Shown: positions 29,382-38,265 of the stretch, piece by piece
Layout of the letters: each line of letters starts with the position of its first letter
How positions within the stretch are numbered: position 1 is the stretch's first letter
DNA from: Acinetobacter lwoffii
GTDB lineage: Bacteria > Pseudomonadota > Gammaproteobacteria > Pseudomonadales > Moraxellaceae
DNA: 64,000 nt
Direction of reading: 5' to 3'
NCBI RefSeq assembly: GCF_019343495.1
Contig: NZ_CP072549.1
Location: forward strand, 744,001 to 808,000
The notes under the pieces: generated by a model
Told to the model about the DNA's origin: nothing
The model's input: the letters and a program-made list of their open reading frames with translations, nothing else
Database searches by the model: none
Translations under genes and position numbers: made by a program

Positions 29382-30878
29382 ATGCAAGCTCAAGGACAGC
29401 GCAGCAAGATTTTAATTGTAGGCAGCGGTTTTGGTGGATTAGGCATGGCGATCCGTCTTAAACAGCAGGGCATTCACGATTTTAAAATCATTGAACGTGC
29501 CGCAGAAGTGGGCGGAACATGGCGTGATAATACCTATCCCGGTGTCGCCTGTGATGTACCCTCACATTTATATTCTTTCTCGTTTATTAAAAATCCCAAC
29601 TGGTCACGTGTCTTTCCGCAAGGGGCAGAAATTCAGCGCTATTTGATTCAATGCTGTGATCAGGAAAATATCCGGCCACATATCGATTTTCAGACTCAAC
29701 TGGAAAAAGCCAGCTGGAATGCCGAAAAACGTATCTGGAATATTCAGACATCTAAAGGTTCTTATGAAGCAGAATTTCTAATCACCGCTACTGGACATCT
29801 GGCAGATGAACATTTACCTCAAATTCTAGGACTGGATGAATTCCAAGGTCAGGTGATGCATTCTGCACGCTGGAATCACGAAGTAAATCTGGAAAACCAG
29901 CGCGTAGTTGTAGTGGGTTCAGGTGCTTCTGCCATACAGCTTGTACCAGAAATTGCCAAAACAGCCAAAAGCCTGACCGTATTGCAGCGCAGTGCACCGT
30001 ATATCTTGCCGCGACCAGACCGACCTTATTCTGAGTCAGAAAAACAGCTTTTCCGCAAAGATCCGGACAGCATGGCAGAGTTAAGACATTCCTTGTTCTG
30101 GGGCAATGAATATAATTTTGCCCAGCGCCGTAATCTGAAAAGCCAGATCGAGCGGGTCAAGAAAAACTGCCTGCAATTCTTGAAACACCAGATTTCAGAT
30201 CCTAAATTACAGCAGAAACTCACACCGAATTATGAACCGGGCTGCAAGCGTTTATTGCTGTCCAATGATTATTATCCGACTTTTCTAAAACCCAATGTCA
30301 CGCTTGAAGACTCAGCTTTGGCTGAAATTACGAAAGATAGTGTGATCAGTAAGTCCGGCAATGAGTTTTCTGGAGATATCATCGTCTTTGCTACTGGATT
30401 TGAAGCAGCACGTCCACCTTATGCGGCAAAGGTGGTAGGTAAACATGGCTTAAGCCTTGAGCAGCAATGGTCTAGTGGTATGCAGGGTTATCAATCTACG
30501 ACAGTCCATAACTTTCCGAATCTGTTTATCTTAAACGGTCCAAATACCGGAAGTGGGCATAACTCAGCGCTTTATTTCCTGGAAACCCAATTTGATCTGG
30601 TACTGGATGCCTTGCAGTTTTTTGAACAGGAACAGATTCAGGTCTTTGAAGCTGATCAAGATGCTGAAAATCGCTATATGCAGGAGTTACAGCAGCTTTC
30701 CCAAGGCAGTGTCTGGTTATCAGAAAGCTGTAAAAGCTGGTATCTGGACCCGGTCAGTCGTAAGCTGACTTTGGTCTGGCCGGATTATGCTCATTCATTT
30801 AGGGATAAAAATCAGCATTTTATTCGTAGCGGTTATCACTATCAGTATGTTGAATCGAGACAGCAGAAAGTAGTTTAA
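29382..30878 (+). CDS. Baeyer-Villiger-type flavin monooxygenase
   Basis: This 498-aa FAD/NADPH monooxygenase has a first Rossmann motif GSGFGG (14-19), then GGTWRDNTYPGVACD. The type I Baeyer-Villiger fingerprint FxGxxxHxxxW is complete as FQGQVMHSARW (154-164), and a second Rossmann motif GSGASA follows near 178. Such enzymes insert oxygen next to a ketone to give an ester or lactone. The upstream hydrolase and downstream CoA ligase suggest ketone -> ester/lactone -> acid -> acyl-CoA. The substrate (cyclic, aryl or aliphatic ketone) cannot be read from sequence. Confidence 0.87.
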   Translation: MQAQGQRSKILIVGSGFGGLGMAIRLKQQGIHDFKIIERAAEVGGTWRDNTYPGVACDVPSHLYSFSFIKNPNWSRVFPQGAEIQRYLIQCCDQENIRPHIDFQTQLEKASWNAEKRIWNIQTSKGSYEAEFLITATGHLADEHLPQILGLDEFQGQVMHSARWNHEVNLENQRVVVVGSGASAIQLVPEIAKTAKSLTVLQRSAPYILPRPDRPYSESEKQLFRKDPDSMAELRHSLFWGNEYNFAQRRNLKSQIERVKKNCLQFLKHQISDPKLQQKLTPNYEPGCKRLLLSNDYYPTFLKPNVTLEDSALAEITKDSVISKSGNEFSGDIIVFATGFEAARPPYAAKVVGKHGLSLEQQWSSGMQGYQSTTVHNFPNLFILNGPNTGSGHNSALYFLETQFDLVLDALQFFEQEQIQVFEADQDAENRYMQELQQLSQGSVWLSESCKSWYLDPVSRKLTLVWPDYAHSFRDKNQHFIRSGYHYQYVESRQQKVV

Positions 30879-30954
30879 AAATATTTAATTAAAATCAAAA
30901 TCTTATAGTTTCAACAATACAAAATAAATGTAAATCCAGGACAGGAGTATAGTC

Positions 30955-32637
30955 ATGAGCAGTCAGCCATGGATGGAAGAATATAAAAAGTGGAATATCA
31001 ATCCGGAGTTTACCCGGCCAGATCCTGAGAAGACCCTGAGCACGACAATTGCTGATAATCTGGTGAAATTTCAGGATAAAACCGCATTTATCTATCTGGA
31101 TCGAAAATTCAGCTATCAAGATGTCGATATGTATAGCCAGAAACTGGCAAGCTATTTACAGAGTCTTGGGCTGACTGCTGGCAGCCGTATTGCGGTGATG
31201 TTGCCGAATATTATTCAATATCCAATTGCTACTTTTGCGATTATTCGTGCCGGTTATGTACTGGTCAATGTCAATCCCATGTATACCCAGCGCGAGCTCT
31301 TTCATCAGCTACAGGATTCAGGTGCTAAAGCTTTGATTATCCTGGGACAGACTTTAGAGCAATTAACAGCACTAGATGAATGTCCTGAACTTAAATATGT
31401 CATTTCGACGTATCCGCTAGATTTTATTCAAGAGCAGCCAAGTGCTATTTATAGTCAGGCAGCACAATATCCAGATAAACAGTTTTCTGACTTTAGACAG
31501 GCAATAAATCAGGTAGAGATTATTGATTTTGAACCACCTGTACAGCATCAGGAAGATACGGTCATTCTGCAATACACGGGAGGTACCACAGGGGTTTCTA
31601 AAGGCGCGGAACTAAGCCATCGCAATATTTTATTTAATATCGCCCAGAACAGTACCGTATTTATCAGCCATTTTGGTGACCGCTATGCCACTGAAAATGA
31701 ATATGTATTCTGTGCCTTGCCGCTGTATCACATTTATGGATTTACCATCTGCCTGTTCAGTTATGGTTTAAGCCGTGGTTTCGCCAATGTCCTGATTCCA
31801 AATCCGAGAAATCTGGATGCTTTGGCGGATCAATACCAGAAACATCCACCCACTGTTTTCCCCGGGGTGAATACCATGTTTAATGCCTTGGCGCATCATT
31901 CACCTTTCCGTGAACTGGATCATTCACGCCTGAAAACCACAACCGGCGGAGGGGCATCTATTTTGAAAAATACGGCAGAGTTATGGCATGAGGTCACAGG
32001 CTGCCAGATTTATGAAGGTTATGGGCTTTCCGAAACTTCACCGACTGCAACTTTTAACCCGCCTTTAAGCCGGCGATTTAGTGGCACGATTGGCTTGCCA
32101 TTGGCAGGGACTGAAATTCTGATTCTGAATGATGAAGGAGAACCTGTAGAGCTTAATCAGGCTGGAGAAATCGCCATACGTGGTCCACAGGTGATGAAAG
32201 GATACTGGCAGCAACCGGAAGCAACAGCACAGGTATTTACCAAAGATGGTTACTTCCTGACAGGTGATATCGGTTGTATGGACGAACAAGGCTATATCAC
32301 CATTCTGGACCGCAAAAAAGACATGATTCTGGTCTCCGGATTTAATGTTTATCCCAATGAGCTGGAAGGCGTACTGTCCAAACACCCTAAGATACTGGAA
32401 TGTGCAGTGATTGGTATTGATGATGAAAAATCTGGACAGGTACCCAAGGCATTTATTGTGAAACAGGATGAAACTCTAACCCAAGATGAAATCATGACTT
32501 ATCTGAAGCAGCAACTGACCAGTTATAAATTGCCGAAATACATTGAATTTGTGTCCGAACTACCAAAGTCTGCAGTAGGCAAAATTCTGCGTCGTGAACT
32601 GCCTCGTACTGTTCAGCCCAGCGCTAAGGTCTGTTAA
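30955..32637 (+). CDS. Fatty/carboxylic acid-CoA ligase (FadD-like)
   Basis: This 560-aa AMP-forming ligase has the P-loop YTGGTTGVSKGAELSH, YEGYGLSETSPTATFN, YFLTGDIGCMDEQGYITILDRKKDMILVSGFNVYPNE and the catalytic lysine region PKSAVGKILRREL. The pattern resembles long-chain acyl-CoA synthetases. A CAGGAG ribosome site is present. The 76-bp gap before it contains a degenerate palindrome (GTTTCAACAATACAAAAT, 30908-30925) of the IclR-type set, with half-sites displaced by 1 bp. It may activate the product of the hydrolase/monooxygenase pair. Confidence 0.85.
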   Translation: MSSQPWMEEYKKWNINPEFTRPDPEKTLSTTIADNLVKFQDKTAFIYLDRKFSYQDVDMYSQKLASYLQSLGLTAGSRIAVMLPNIIQYPIATFAIIRAGYVLVNVNPMYTQRELFHQLQDSGAKALIILGQTLEQLTALDECPELKYVISTYPLDFIQEQPSAIYSQAAQYPDKQFSDFRQAINQVEIIDFEPPVQHQEDTVILQYTGGTTGVSKGAELSHRNILFNIAQNSTVFISHFGDRYATENEYVFCALPLYHIYGFTICLFSYGLSRGFANVLIPNPRNLDALADQYQKHPPTVFPGVNTMFNALAHHSPFRELDHSRLKTTTGGGASILKNTAELWHEVTGCQIYEGYGLSETSPTATFNPPLSRRFSGTIGLPLAGTEILILNDEGEPVELNQAGEIAIRGPQVMKGYWQQPEATAQVFTKDGYFLTGDIGCMDEQGYITILDRKKDMILVSGFNVYPNELEGVLSKHPKILECAVIGIDDEKSGQVPKAFIVKQDETLTQDEIMTYLKQQLTSYKLPKYIEFVSELPKSAVGKILRRELPRTVQPSAKVC

Positions 32638-32666
32638 GGAATGATCTAATCCATTATCTTTAAAAT

Positions 32667-32694
32667 AAAAAAGGAATCGCAAGATTCCTTTTTT
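32667..32694. terminator. Bidirectional terminator between CoA ligase and GcdG-like gene
   Basis: AAGGAATC-GCAA-GATTCCTT is flanked by A-runs on the left and T-runs on the right, so it can stop both the rightward ligase gene and the leftward CoA-transferase gene ending at 32708. Confidence 0.9.
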
Positions 32695-32707
32695 ACTGCT
32701 TGCAGGC

Positions 32708-33931
32708 TTATCGCTGCTGGATAACTTTTTTGCTTTTCAGTTCTTCCATTTCAGCAGAACTTAAATATTGACTCAAAATGGCATCGGTATCTTCACCCAG
32801 ACAAGGTGGGGCCTTTTTATATTCTACCGGTGTCTTGGAGAGTTTGATCGGTGAACCGATTGAGGTGTAATCTTCACGTAAAGTATGCGGCATCTGAATC
32901 ACCATATCGCGTGCCAATACCTGTTCTTCTTGCAAAGTCTGTTTCAGGTCATTGATCATTCCGACCGGCACTTTAACCGCATGGATTAAATCTACCCAGG
33001 TTTTTGCCGGTCGAGTATAGAAATGAGCCTGTAGAACTGTGGTCAGTTCTTCACGATGTGTAACACGTCCTGAATTTTTCAAGAAGCGAGGATCTTCTGC
33101 CACCTTAGCCAAACCAACGGCCTGACACAAAGCTTGGAATTGCAGATCGTTGCCGCAGGCAATAATAAATTCACCTTCCTGGGCTTTGAACACCTGATAA
33201 GGCACAATATTGGCATGCGCATTTCCGAAGCGACCGGGTACTTTGCCTGAGGTGAGATAATTCATGGCCAGAACAGAGAGGGAAGCAACTTGGGTATCTA
33301 ACAGCGCCATATCAATATACTGACCTTCACCGGTTTTCTCACGGGACAACAAAGCCGCCTGAATGGCAATTGCGGCATATAAGCCGGTGGTCAAATCGGC
33401 AAAGGCCAGACCTGCTTTTTGCGGGCCACCACCGGGCAGGTCATCACGTTCGCCAGTGACACTCATCATGCCGCCCATTCCCTGAACGATAAAATCATAG
33501 CCCGGCTCTTGCGCACGCGGACCGTTCTGGCCAAAACCGGTAATAGAACAATATACCAGTCGCGGATTTAGCTGACTCAGACTTTCATAATCCAGCCCAT
33601 ATCGTTTCAACGAACCGGCTTTATAGTTTTCAATGACTACATCGCTTTGTTCAGCAAGCTTTTTGATAATACTTTGACCTTCAGGTGTAGATAAATCGAT
33701 TGCAACCGAATGCTTGCCACGGTTGGCTGACAGGTAATAAGCCGATTCATGGGTATCTTGCTGCTGATTATTTTTAAGCCAGGGTGGTCCCCAGATACGG
33801 GTATCATCCCCATGATCCGGTTTTTCAATCTTGATCACTTCTGCACCCAGATCAGCCAGAATCTGGCTACACCAGGGCCCAGCCAAAATCCGGCTTAAAT
33901 CCAGTACACGAAATCCTGTTAAGGCACCCAT
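32708..33931 (-). CDS. gcdG: CaiB/BaiF family CoA-transferase, GcdG-like (succinyl-CoA:glutarate)
   Basis: This 407-aa family III CoA-transferase has the start MGALTGFRVLDLSRILAGPW, then EVIKIEKPDHGDDTR, ENYKAGSLKRYGLDY, GYDFIVQGMGGMMSVTG and GQYIDMALLDTQVASL. It resembles, as I remember it, Pseudomonas GcdG, the glutarate CoA-transferase linked to gcdH, and human SUGCT. Here it would activate glutarate or a longer dicarboxylate with succinyl-CoA, parallel to the class I DcaIJ enzyme. GGGAGCG precedes the ATG, and a 14/17 palindrome of the IclR-type set lies 101 bp upstream. Confidence 0.78.
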   Translation of the reverse strand: MGALTGFRVLDLSRILAGPWCSQILADLGAEVIKIEKPDHGDDTRIWGPPWLKNNQQQDTHESAYYLSANRGKHSVAIDLSTPEGQSIIKKLAEQSDVVIENYKAGSLKRYGLDYESLSQLNPRLVYCSITGFGQNGPRAQEPGYDFIVQGMGGMMSVTGERDDLPGGGPQKAGLAFADLTTGLYAAIAIQAALLSREKTGEGQYIDMALLDTQVASLSVLAMNYLTSGKVPGRFGNAHANIVPYQVFKAQEGEFIIACGNDLQFQALCQAVGLAKVAEDPRFLKNSGRVTHREELTTVLQAHFYTRPAKTWVDLIHAVKVPVGMINDLKQTLQEEQVLARDMVIQMPHTLREDYTSIGSPIKLSKTPVEYKKAPPCLGEDTDAILSQYLSSAEMEELKSKKVIQQR

Positions 33932-34289
33932 TATTACGCTCCCTGTTCGATCTTATTCAAATGACATATCGTTCTAATCCCTCTTTTTAAAGCTATATGA
34001 AAATGAAAGAACAATCAACTTTATGATAATAAATTTCGCATAACAAAATAAAATATCCAAAATGATTGAATATTCATCTTATTTTCTTTAGCCTGATGCA
34101 AATATAAGCATGAATGAGGAACAAGAGGTAACTGATAAAAAGGAAAAAACGATCTCCCGGACAGGATTAAAAAAGGAGTCAATCAGGTGAATTAAAAACG
34201 GATTAGCCTTAAAGCATATTCATTAGCGGAATAGCTTTAAATATAAAAAGATCATGAAAACCTAAGGATAGGAAAACAGAGATTTAAAT
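33932..34289. promoter_or_regulatory. Divergent spacer between GcdG-like gene and third AAHS transporter
   Basis: This 358-bp AT-rich spacer contains the palindrome at 34033-34049. A 26-codon frame at 34109 has no support as a gene. I see no clear sigma-70 promoter. Confidence 0.5.
34033..34049. promoter_or_regulatory. Candidate IclR operator before the GcdG-like gene
   Basis: ATTTCGCATAACAAAAT matches the consensus at 14 of 17 positions. It is 101 bp upstream of the CoA-transferase start and 240 bp from the transporter start. Confidence 0.55.
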
Positions 34290-35561
34290 ATGACGGATTT
34301 AGCGAGAGAATTAGAAAAGATTAAACCCACAACCAAACGAACCCAGCAAATTGCTTTTATTTTCGCCTTTCTGGCTTTACTGGTGGATGGCGCGGACATG
34401 TTGCTGCTGTCTTTCAGTTTAAATAGCCTGAAAGCAGAGTTTGGTCTCAGTAATCTGCAGGCCGGTGCACTGGGCAGTTTTACCTTAGCAGGTATGGCGA
34501 TTGGTGGCTTTATAGGTGGCTGGGCCTGTGACCGTCTAGGTCGTGTACGTACCGTGGTCATTTCGATTCTGGTATTTTCTATATTGACCGCAGCCTTAGG
34601 CTTTGCACAAAACTTTGAACAGTTCGCTGTTTTACGCTTCCTTTCTGCCTTTGGCATAGGCTCTTTATATATTGCAGCCAATACGCTCATGGCTGAATAT
34701 GTTCCAACTGAATATCGCACCACGGTTTTAGGTACCTTACAGGCAGGATGGACCGTTGGTTATATTGTGGCCACTGTACTGGCAGGCTGGATCATTCCAG
34801 AATATGGCTGGCGAACCCTATTTTTTATTGCCATTATTCCCTCGATTATGGCGATTTTTATCCAGAAACTGGTTCCTGAGCCAGAATCCTGGCAGCGTGC
34901 ACGTTTGCAGCGTCTATATGCCCCAGCTGAAATCACAGCACAGCAACCAGCCAAAAAAAGCACAGTCAAAGAGATTTTCGCGGATCCTGCGAATCGCAGA
35001 ATGTTTATTTTGTGGATCTTTACGGCCGGTTTTCTGCAATTTGGCTACTATGGCGTAAACAACTGGATGCCGGCATATCTGGAATCTGAATTGCACATGA
35101 ATTTTAAATCCATGGCAGGCTATATGATTGGTACCTATGTAGCCATGATTTTCGGAAAAATTCTGGCGGGCTTTGCTGCAGACCGTCTGGGTAGACGCGC
35201 TGTCTTTTCGTTTGGAGCAATTGGAACGGCGATTTTCCTGCCCGTGATTGTGCTATTCAATACGCCAGATAACATTGCCTATCTGCTGATTTTCTTTGGA
35301 TTCCTGTATGGTATTCCATATGCGATTAATGCCACTTATATGACGGAAAGCTTTGCCACTTCGATTCGTGGTACTGCAGTAGGGGGTGCTTATAATGCAG
35401 GTCGTATTGGCGCCATGTTTGCACCTGCGATTATTGGCGCGGCAGCCAGCGGTGGTTCAATTGGTCTAGGCTTCCTGATTATGGGCGGTGCTTATTTCTT
35501 ATGTGGGGCAGTGTCCGGGATTTTCATCAAAGACCGTCAATACGATCCACAAAAAGCATAA
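34290..35561 (+). CDS. AAHS-family MFS transporter (third copy)
   Basis: This 423-aa, 12-helix carrier has LLVDGADMLLLSFSLNSL, GGWACDRLGRVRTVV and KDRQYDPQKA at the end. It is a paralogue of the transporters at 8724 and 16934. It sits just before the BadR-like regulator and the cyclohexanecarboxylate operon, so it may import cyclohexanecarboxylate or a related alicyclic or aromatic acid; this is inference from position. A strong bidirectional terminator follows. Confidence 0.8.
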   Translation: MTDLARELEKIKPTTKRTQQIAFIFAFLALLVDGADMLLLSFSLNSLKAEFGLSNLQAGALGSFTLAGMAIGGFIGGWACDRLGRVRTVVISILVFSILTAALGFAQNFEQFAVLRFLSAFGIGSLYIAANTLMAEYVPTEYRTTVLGTLQAGWTVGYIVATVLAGWIIPEYGWRTLFFIAIIPSIMAIFIQKLVPEPESWQRARLQRLYAPAEITAQQPAKKSTVKEIFADPANRRMFILWIFTAGFLQFGYYGVNNWMPAYLESELHMNFKSMAGYMIGTYVAMIFGKILAGFAADRLGRRAVFSFGAIGTAIFLPVIVLFNTPDNIAYLLIFFGFLYGIPYAINATYMTESFATSIRGTAVGGAYNAGRIGAMFAPAIIGAAASGGSIGLGFLIMGGAYFLCGAVSGIFIKDRQYDPQKA

Positions 35562-35572
35562 TTTCAACTTCA

Positions 35573-35602
35573 AAAAAAGAGCCTGAATACAGGCTCTTTT
35601 TT
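35573..35602. terminator. Bidirectional terminator between transporter and MarR gene
   Basis: AGAGCCTG-AATA-CAGGCTCT is flanked by seven A and six T residues. It serves the rightward transporter and the leftward MarR gene. Confidence 0.92.
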
Positions 35603-35635
35603 ATACTCTTCAATTAAAGCTGAATTTCTATTTGT

Positions 35636-36139
35636 TTATTCCTGATCTGCTTCTTTATGCAGATGAATACTTTTCAAACCATCATTTACTTTATTGAGCA
35701 GATGAATCAGGGTAACCACATCATCAAAGGCCAGTTTATTTAAGGCCTGACCATAAAAATCAAAGAAATCAGCTTGCAAGTTGTCCCATGTTTCCAAGCC
35801 TTCAGCCGTCAGCGCAACAATTTTAGCGCGCCGGTCCTGTTCACTAATGACCCGCTCCACCAGACCATCACGTTCCAGACGCTTTAATACTGCGTCCAGG
35901 TTTTGCCGGCTTACCCCAAGATATTCGGTCAGATCAGAAAAAGACATTCCTGATTTAACTTTTGGACGGGACAAAGCACCCAGCACGGCCCAATGTACTG
36001 GAGATATTTTTAGCTCATTGAGGCACTTGCGGTCCAGGCTGTTGCCCACCTGAAACAGCCGGAAAAAAAGCCGGTTATGAGCAGAATATAAGGATTGATC
36101 ATATTTTTTTGACAACGTATCACTCACAATATTGGACAT
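35636..36139 (-). CDS. badR: MarR-family regulator, BadR-like
   Basis: This 167-aa (from this start) winged-helix MarR protein has the core ISPVHWAVLGALSRPKVKSGMSFSDLTEYLGVSRQNLDAVLKRLERDGLVERVISEQDRRAKIVALTAEG in standard order, which I give only as segment anchors: helix 3 at LTEYLGVSRQN and wing at EQDRRAKIV. The frame stays open to a TTG at 36196. However, a TATAAT on the minus strand at 36207-36212 would start transcription too close to that TTG, so the ATG at 36139 is preferred. It is divergent from badH. In Rhodopseudomonas palustris, BadR, a MarR protein, controls the cyclohexanecarboxylate genes, so the same role is inferred here. Confidence 0.8.
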   Translation of the reverse strand: MSNIVSDTLSKKYDQSLYSAHNRLFFRLFQVGNSLDRKCLNELKISPVHWAVLGALSRPKVKSGMSFSDLTEYLGVSRQNLDAVLKRLERDGLVERVISEQDRRAKIVALTAEGLETWDNLQADFFDFYGQALNKLAFDDVVTLIHLLNKVNDGLKSIHLHKEADQE

Positions 36140-36630
36140 CCTCAAAACTGAAATAGCCGAGCCGCGCAGAGTATAACCTATCGCTTTTTCGCACAAACCA
36201 GTTTCTATTATAATTTGATTTAAAAATCATAGTGTTTTTGCAGAAATTTTCCTATTTAAATTCTGAGTCAATCAGTTTTATGGTTTGGAAATCTCTCTTT
36301 TTCTCCTCACTTCCATTGCGCTCACTCGTCAAATATCTAAGGTTTTCTTCCTAATTTTAAAGGAATAAATTATCTGTCATGCAAAAGACATAATTTGGCC
36401 CTAGAGTGAAGTCGGATTCAAATTAATCTAAAGCCAAAAAACAATATAGGTCAATACATTGAATAATTAAAAATATTAAGTTAATGATAAATATATAAAT
36501 AATAATTTATAATTATTATTTTATGTAAATGCATTGACATAAATTCAATCTCTTTCTATTTTAGATAAAACACACCGAATTAAAACAACAGCCAATTAAA
36601 TTCGACAACAAAATAGCGTAGGGATGAGCA
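36140..36630. promoter_or_regulatory. Divergent badR/badH control region
   Basis: This is about 490 bp of very AT-rich DNA. It holds a minus-strand TATAAT (36207-36212) for badR, a small dyad TCAAT-AC-ATTGA (36451-36462), and an 18-bp palindrome overlapping a strong promoter for badH (36523-36562). No gene is seen. Confidence 0.6.
36523..36562 (+). promoter_or_regulatory. badH promoter overlapped by an 18-bp palindrome
   Basis: TTGACA (36534-36539), a 17-bp spacer and TATTTT (36557-36562) form a near-consensus sigma-70 promoter. The -35 box is embedded in ATGTAAATGCATTGACAT (36523-36540), an 18-bp palindrome with a single mismatched pair. A repressor bound there would block RNA polymerase, which is the expected layout for a BadR-type MarR repressor. 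Confidence 0.65.
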
Positions 36631-37395
36631 ATGAAAGGACTAAAAGACAAGGTTGTGATTGTGACAGGCGGAGCAGGCGGAATTGGTTCAGCCACCTGCC
36701 GACGTCTGGCAGAGGAAGGCGCCAAAGTTGCCATTTTCGATATGAATCTGGAAGCGGCTGAAAAGCTGGCAAATGAAATCAATCAATATGGTCAGGCACT
36801 GGCAATTCAGTGTGATATTACCCAAATGGACGTGGTTGAGCAGGCGGTTCAAAAAACCAAAACTGAACTCGGTCCAATTGATGGACTGGTCAACAATGCC
36901 GGCTGGGATATTTTTAAACCTTTTGTTAAAACCAATCCGCAGGAATGGGAAAAACTGATCCAGATTAATCTGGTCGGTATGCTGAATATGCATTTTGTAG
37001 TGCTGAAAGGCATGGTTGAACGCAATTCCGGCAGTATTGTCAATATTGCTTCTGACGCAGCTCGGGTCGGTTCTTCAGGTGAAGCAGTCTATGCGGCCTG
37101 TAAAGGCGGCTTGTTATCTTTCTCTAAAACGCTGGCACGTGAACACTCACGTCACAACATCAAAATAAACGTGATTTGCCCGGGACCCACCGATACGGCT
37201 TTGCTTGCAGGCGTGACTGAAGGTGCATCAAATCCGGAAAAATTACGTGAAGCCTTTATTCGTGCCATTCCGCTGGGTCGCTTGGGTCAGCCGGATGATT
37301 TAGCTTCTGCCATTGCCTTTTTCTTGAGTGATGACGCCAGCTTTATTACCGGGCAGGTACTCAGTGTTTCTGGCGGTTTAACCATGAACGGTTAA
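36631..37395 (+). CDS. badH: 2-hydroxycyclohexanecarboxyl-CoA dehydrogenase
   Basis: This 254-aa SDR has TGGAGGIGSATCRRLAEEGA for cofactor binding, NNAGWDIFKPFVKT, and the catalytic Ser/Tyr/Lys set around IASDAARVG and YAACKGG. Its length and sequence style match BadH of R. palustris, which oxidises 2-hydroxycyclohexane-1-carboxyl-CoA to the 2-keto compound. Identification is strengthened by badI, aliB and aliA following on the same strand. Other 3-hydroxyacyl-CoA SDR activities would be possible if it were seen alone. Confidence 0.87.
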   Translation: MKGLKDKVVIVTGGAGGIGSATCRRLAEEGAKVAIFDMNLEAAEKLANEINQYGQALAIQCDITQMDVVEQAVQKTKTELGPIDGLVNNAGWDIFKPFVKTNPQEWEKLIQINLVGMLNMHFVVLKGMVERNSGSIVNIASDAARVGSSGEAVYAACKGGLLSFSKTLAREHSRHNIKINVICPGPTDTALLAGVTEGASNPEKLREAFIRAIPLGRLGQPDDLASAIAFFLSDDASFITGQVLSVSGGLTMNG

Positions 37396-37470
37396 ACGGA
37401 CATCATCATTAAATCTCATAATAAACACAGTTCAATCAGATAGATAAAAACAGTACAGGATGTAAAGAAA

Positions 37471-38253
37471 ATGAATTTTGAAGATATCTTATATGAAGTT
37501 AAAAAAGGTGTTGCCTGGATCACAATTAACCGTCCGGAAAAAATGAATGCCTTCCGTGGCACCACCTGTGACGAACTGATCAAGGCATTGAATAAAGCAG
37601 GTTATGACCGTAACGTGGGTGCAATTGTATTGGCAGGCGCGGGTGAGAAAGCTTTCTGTACCGGTGGTGACCAGTCTGCACACGATGGCAATTATGATGG
37701 CCGTGGAACGATCGGCTTACCGATGGAAGAGTTGCATACCGCCATCCGCGATGTACCTAAACCGGTAATTGCACGCGTACAGGGCTATGCTATTGGCGGT
37801 GGCAATGTGTTGGCAACCATTTGTGACCTGACCATCTGTTCAGACAAAGCCATTTTTGGCCAGGTTGGTCCGAAAATGGGATCGGTTGATCCGGGCTATG
37901 GCACGGCATTTTTAGCGCGTGTGGTAGGTGAGAAGAAGGCCCGTGAAATCTGGTATATGTGCCGCCGTTATTCTGGTCAGGAAGCTGTGGAAATGGGTCT
38001 GGCGAATAAATGCGTACCGGCCGATCAACTGGATGCCGAAGTGCAGGCCTGGGCTGAAGAAATCTGTCAGCGTAGTCCGACTGCCATTGCAATTGCCAAA
38101 CGCAGTTTCAATATGGATACCGCACATCAGGCGGGTATTGCTTGCATGGGCATGTATGCGCTGAAACTTTATTACGATACTGAGGAGTCTCGTGAGGGAG
38201 TCAATGCACTGAAAGAAAAACGTCAGCCTGAATTCCGTAAATATGCTAAATAA
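37471..38253 (+). CDS. badI: 2-ketocyclohexanecarboxyl-CoA hydrolase
   Basis: This 260-aa crotonase, the same length as R. palustris BadI, hydrolytically opens the ring of 2-ketocyclohexanecarboxyl-CoA to pimeloyl-CoA in a reverse-Dieckmann reaction. It has MenB-like features: FCTGGDQSAHDGNYDGRG, GYAIGGGNVLATICDLTI, GQVGPKMGSVDPGYGTAFLARVVGEKKAREIWYMCR given here as the signature stretch in two parts, and a KRQPEFRKYAK tail. It lies 75 bp after badH and 12 bp before aliB. Confidence 0.9.
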   Translation: MNFEDILYEVKKGVAWITINRPEKMNAFRGTTCDELIKALNKAGYDRNVGAIVLAGAGEKAFCTGGDQSAHDGNYDGRGTIGLPMEELHTAIRDVPKPVIARVQGYAIGGGNVLATICDLTICSDKAIFGQVGPKMGSVDPGYGTAFLARVVGEKKAREIWYMCRRYSGQEAVEMGLANKCVPADQLDAEVQAWAEEICQRSPTAIAIAKRSFNMDTAHQAGIACMGMYALKLYYDTEESREGVNALKEKRQPEFRKYAK

Positions 38254-38265
38254 GGAGACTGCTCC

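Noticed and set aside
30908..30925. Tenth copy of the IclR-type palindrome
   Set aside because: The half-sites are displaced by 1 bp and the centre does not match; kept only as a remark under the CoA ligase.
34109..34189. 26-codon frame in the spacer before the third AAHS transporter
   Set aside because: There is no ribosome site, no recognisable composition, and it is too short to support.
36140..36196. TTG-initiated 5' extension of the MarR gene
   Set aside because: A minus-strand TATAAT at 36207-36212 would place the transcript start next to this TTG, and the added residues lie outside the MarR core.
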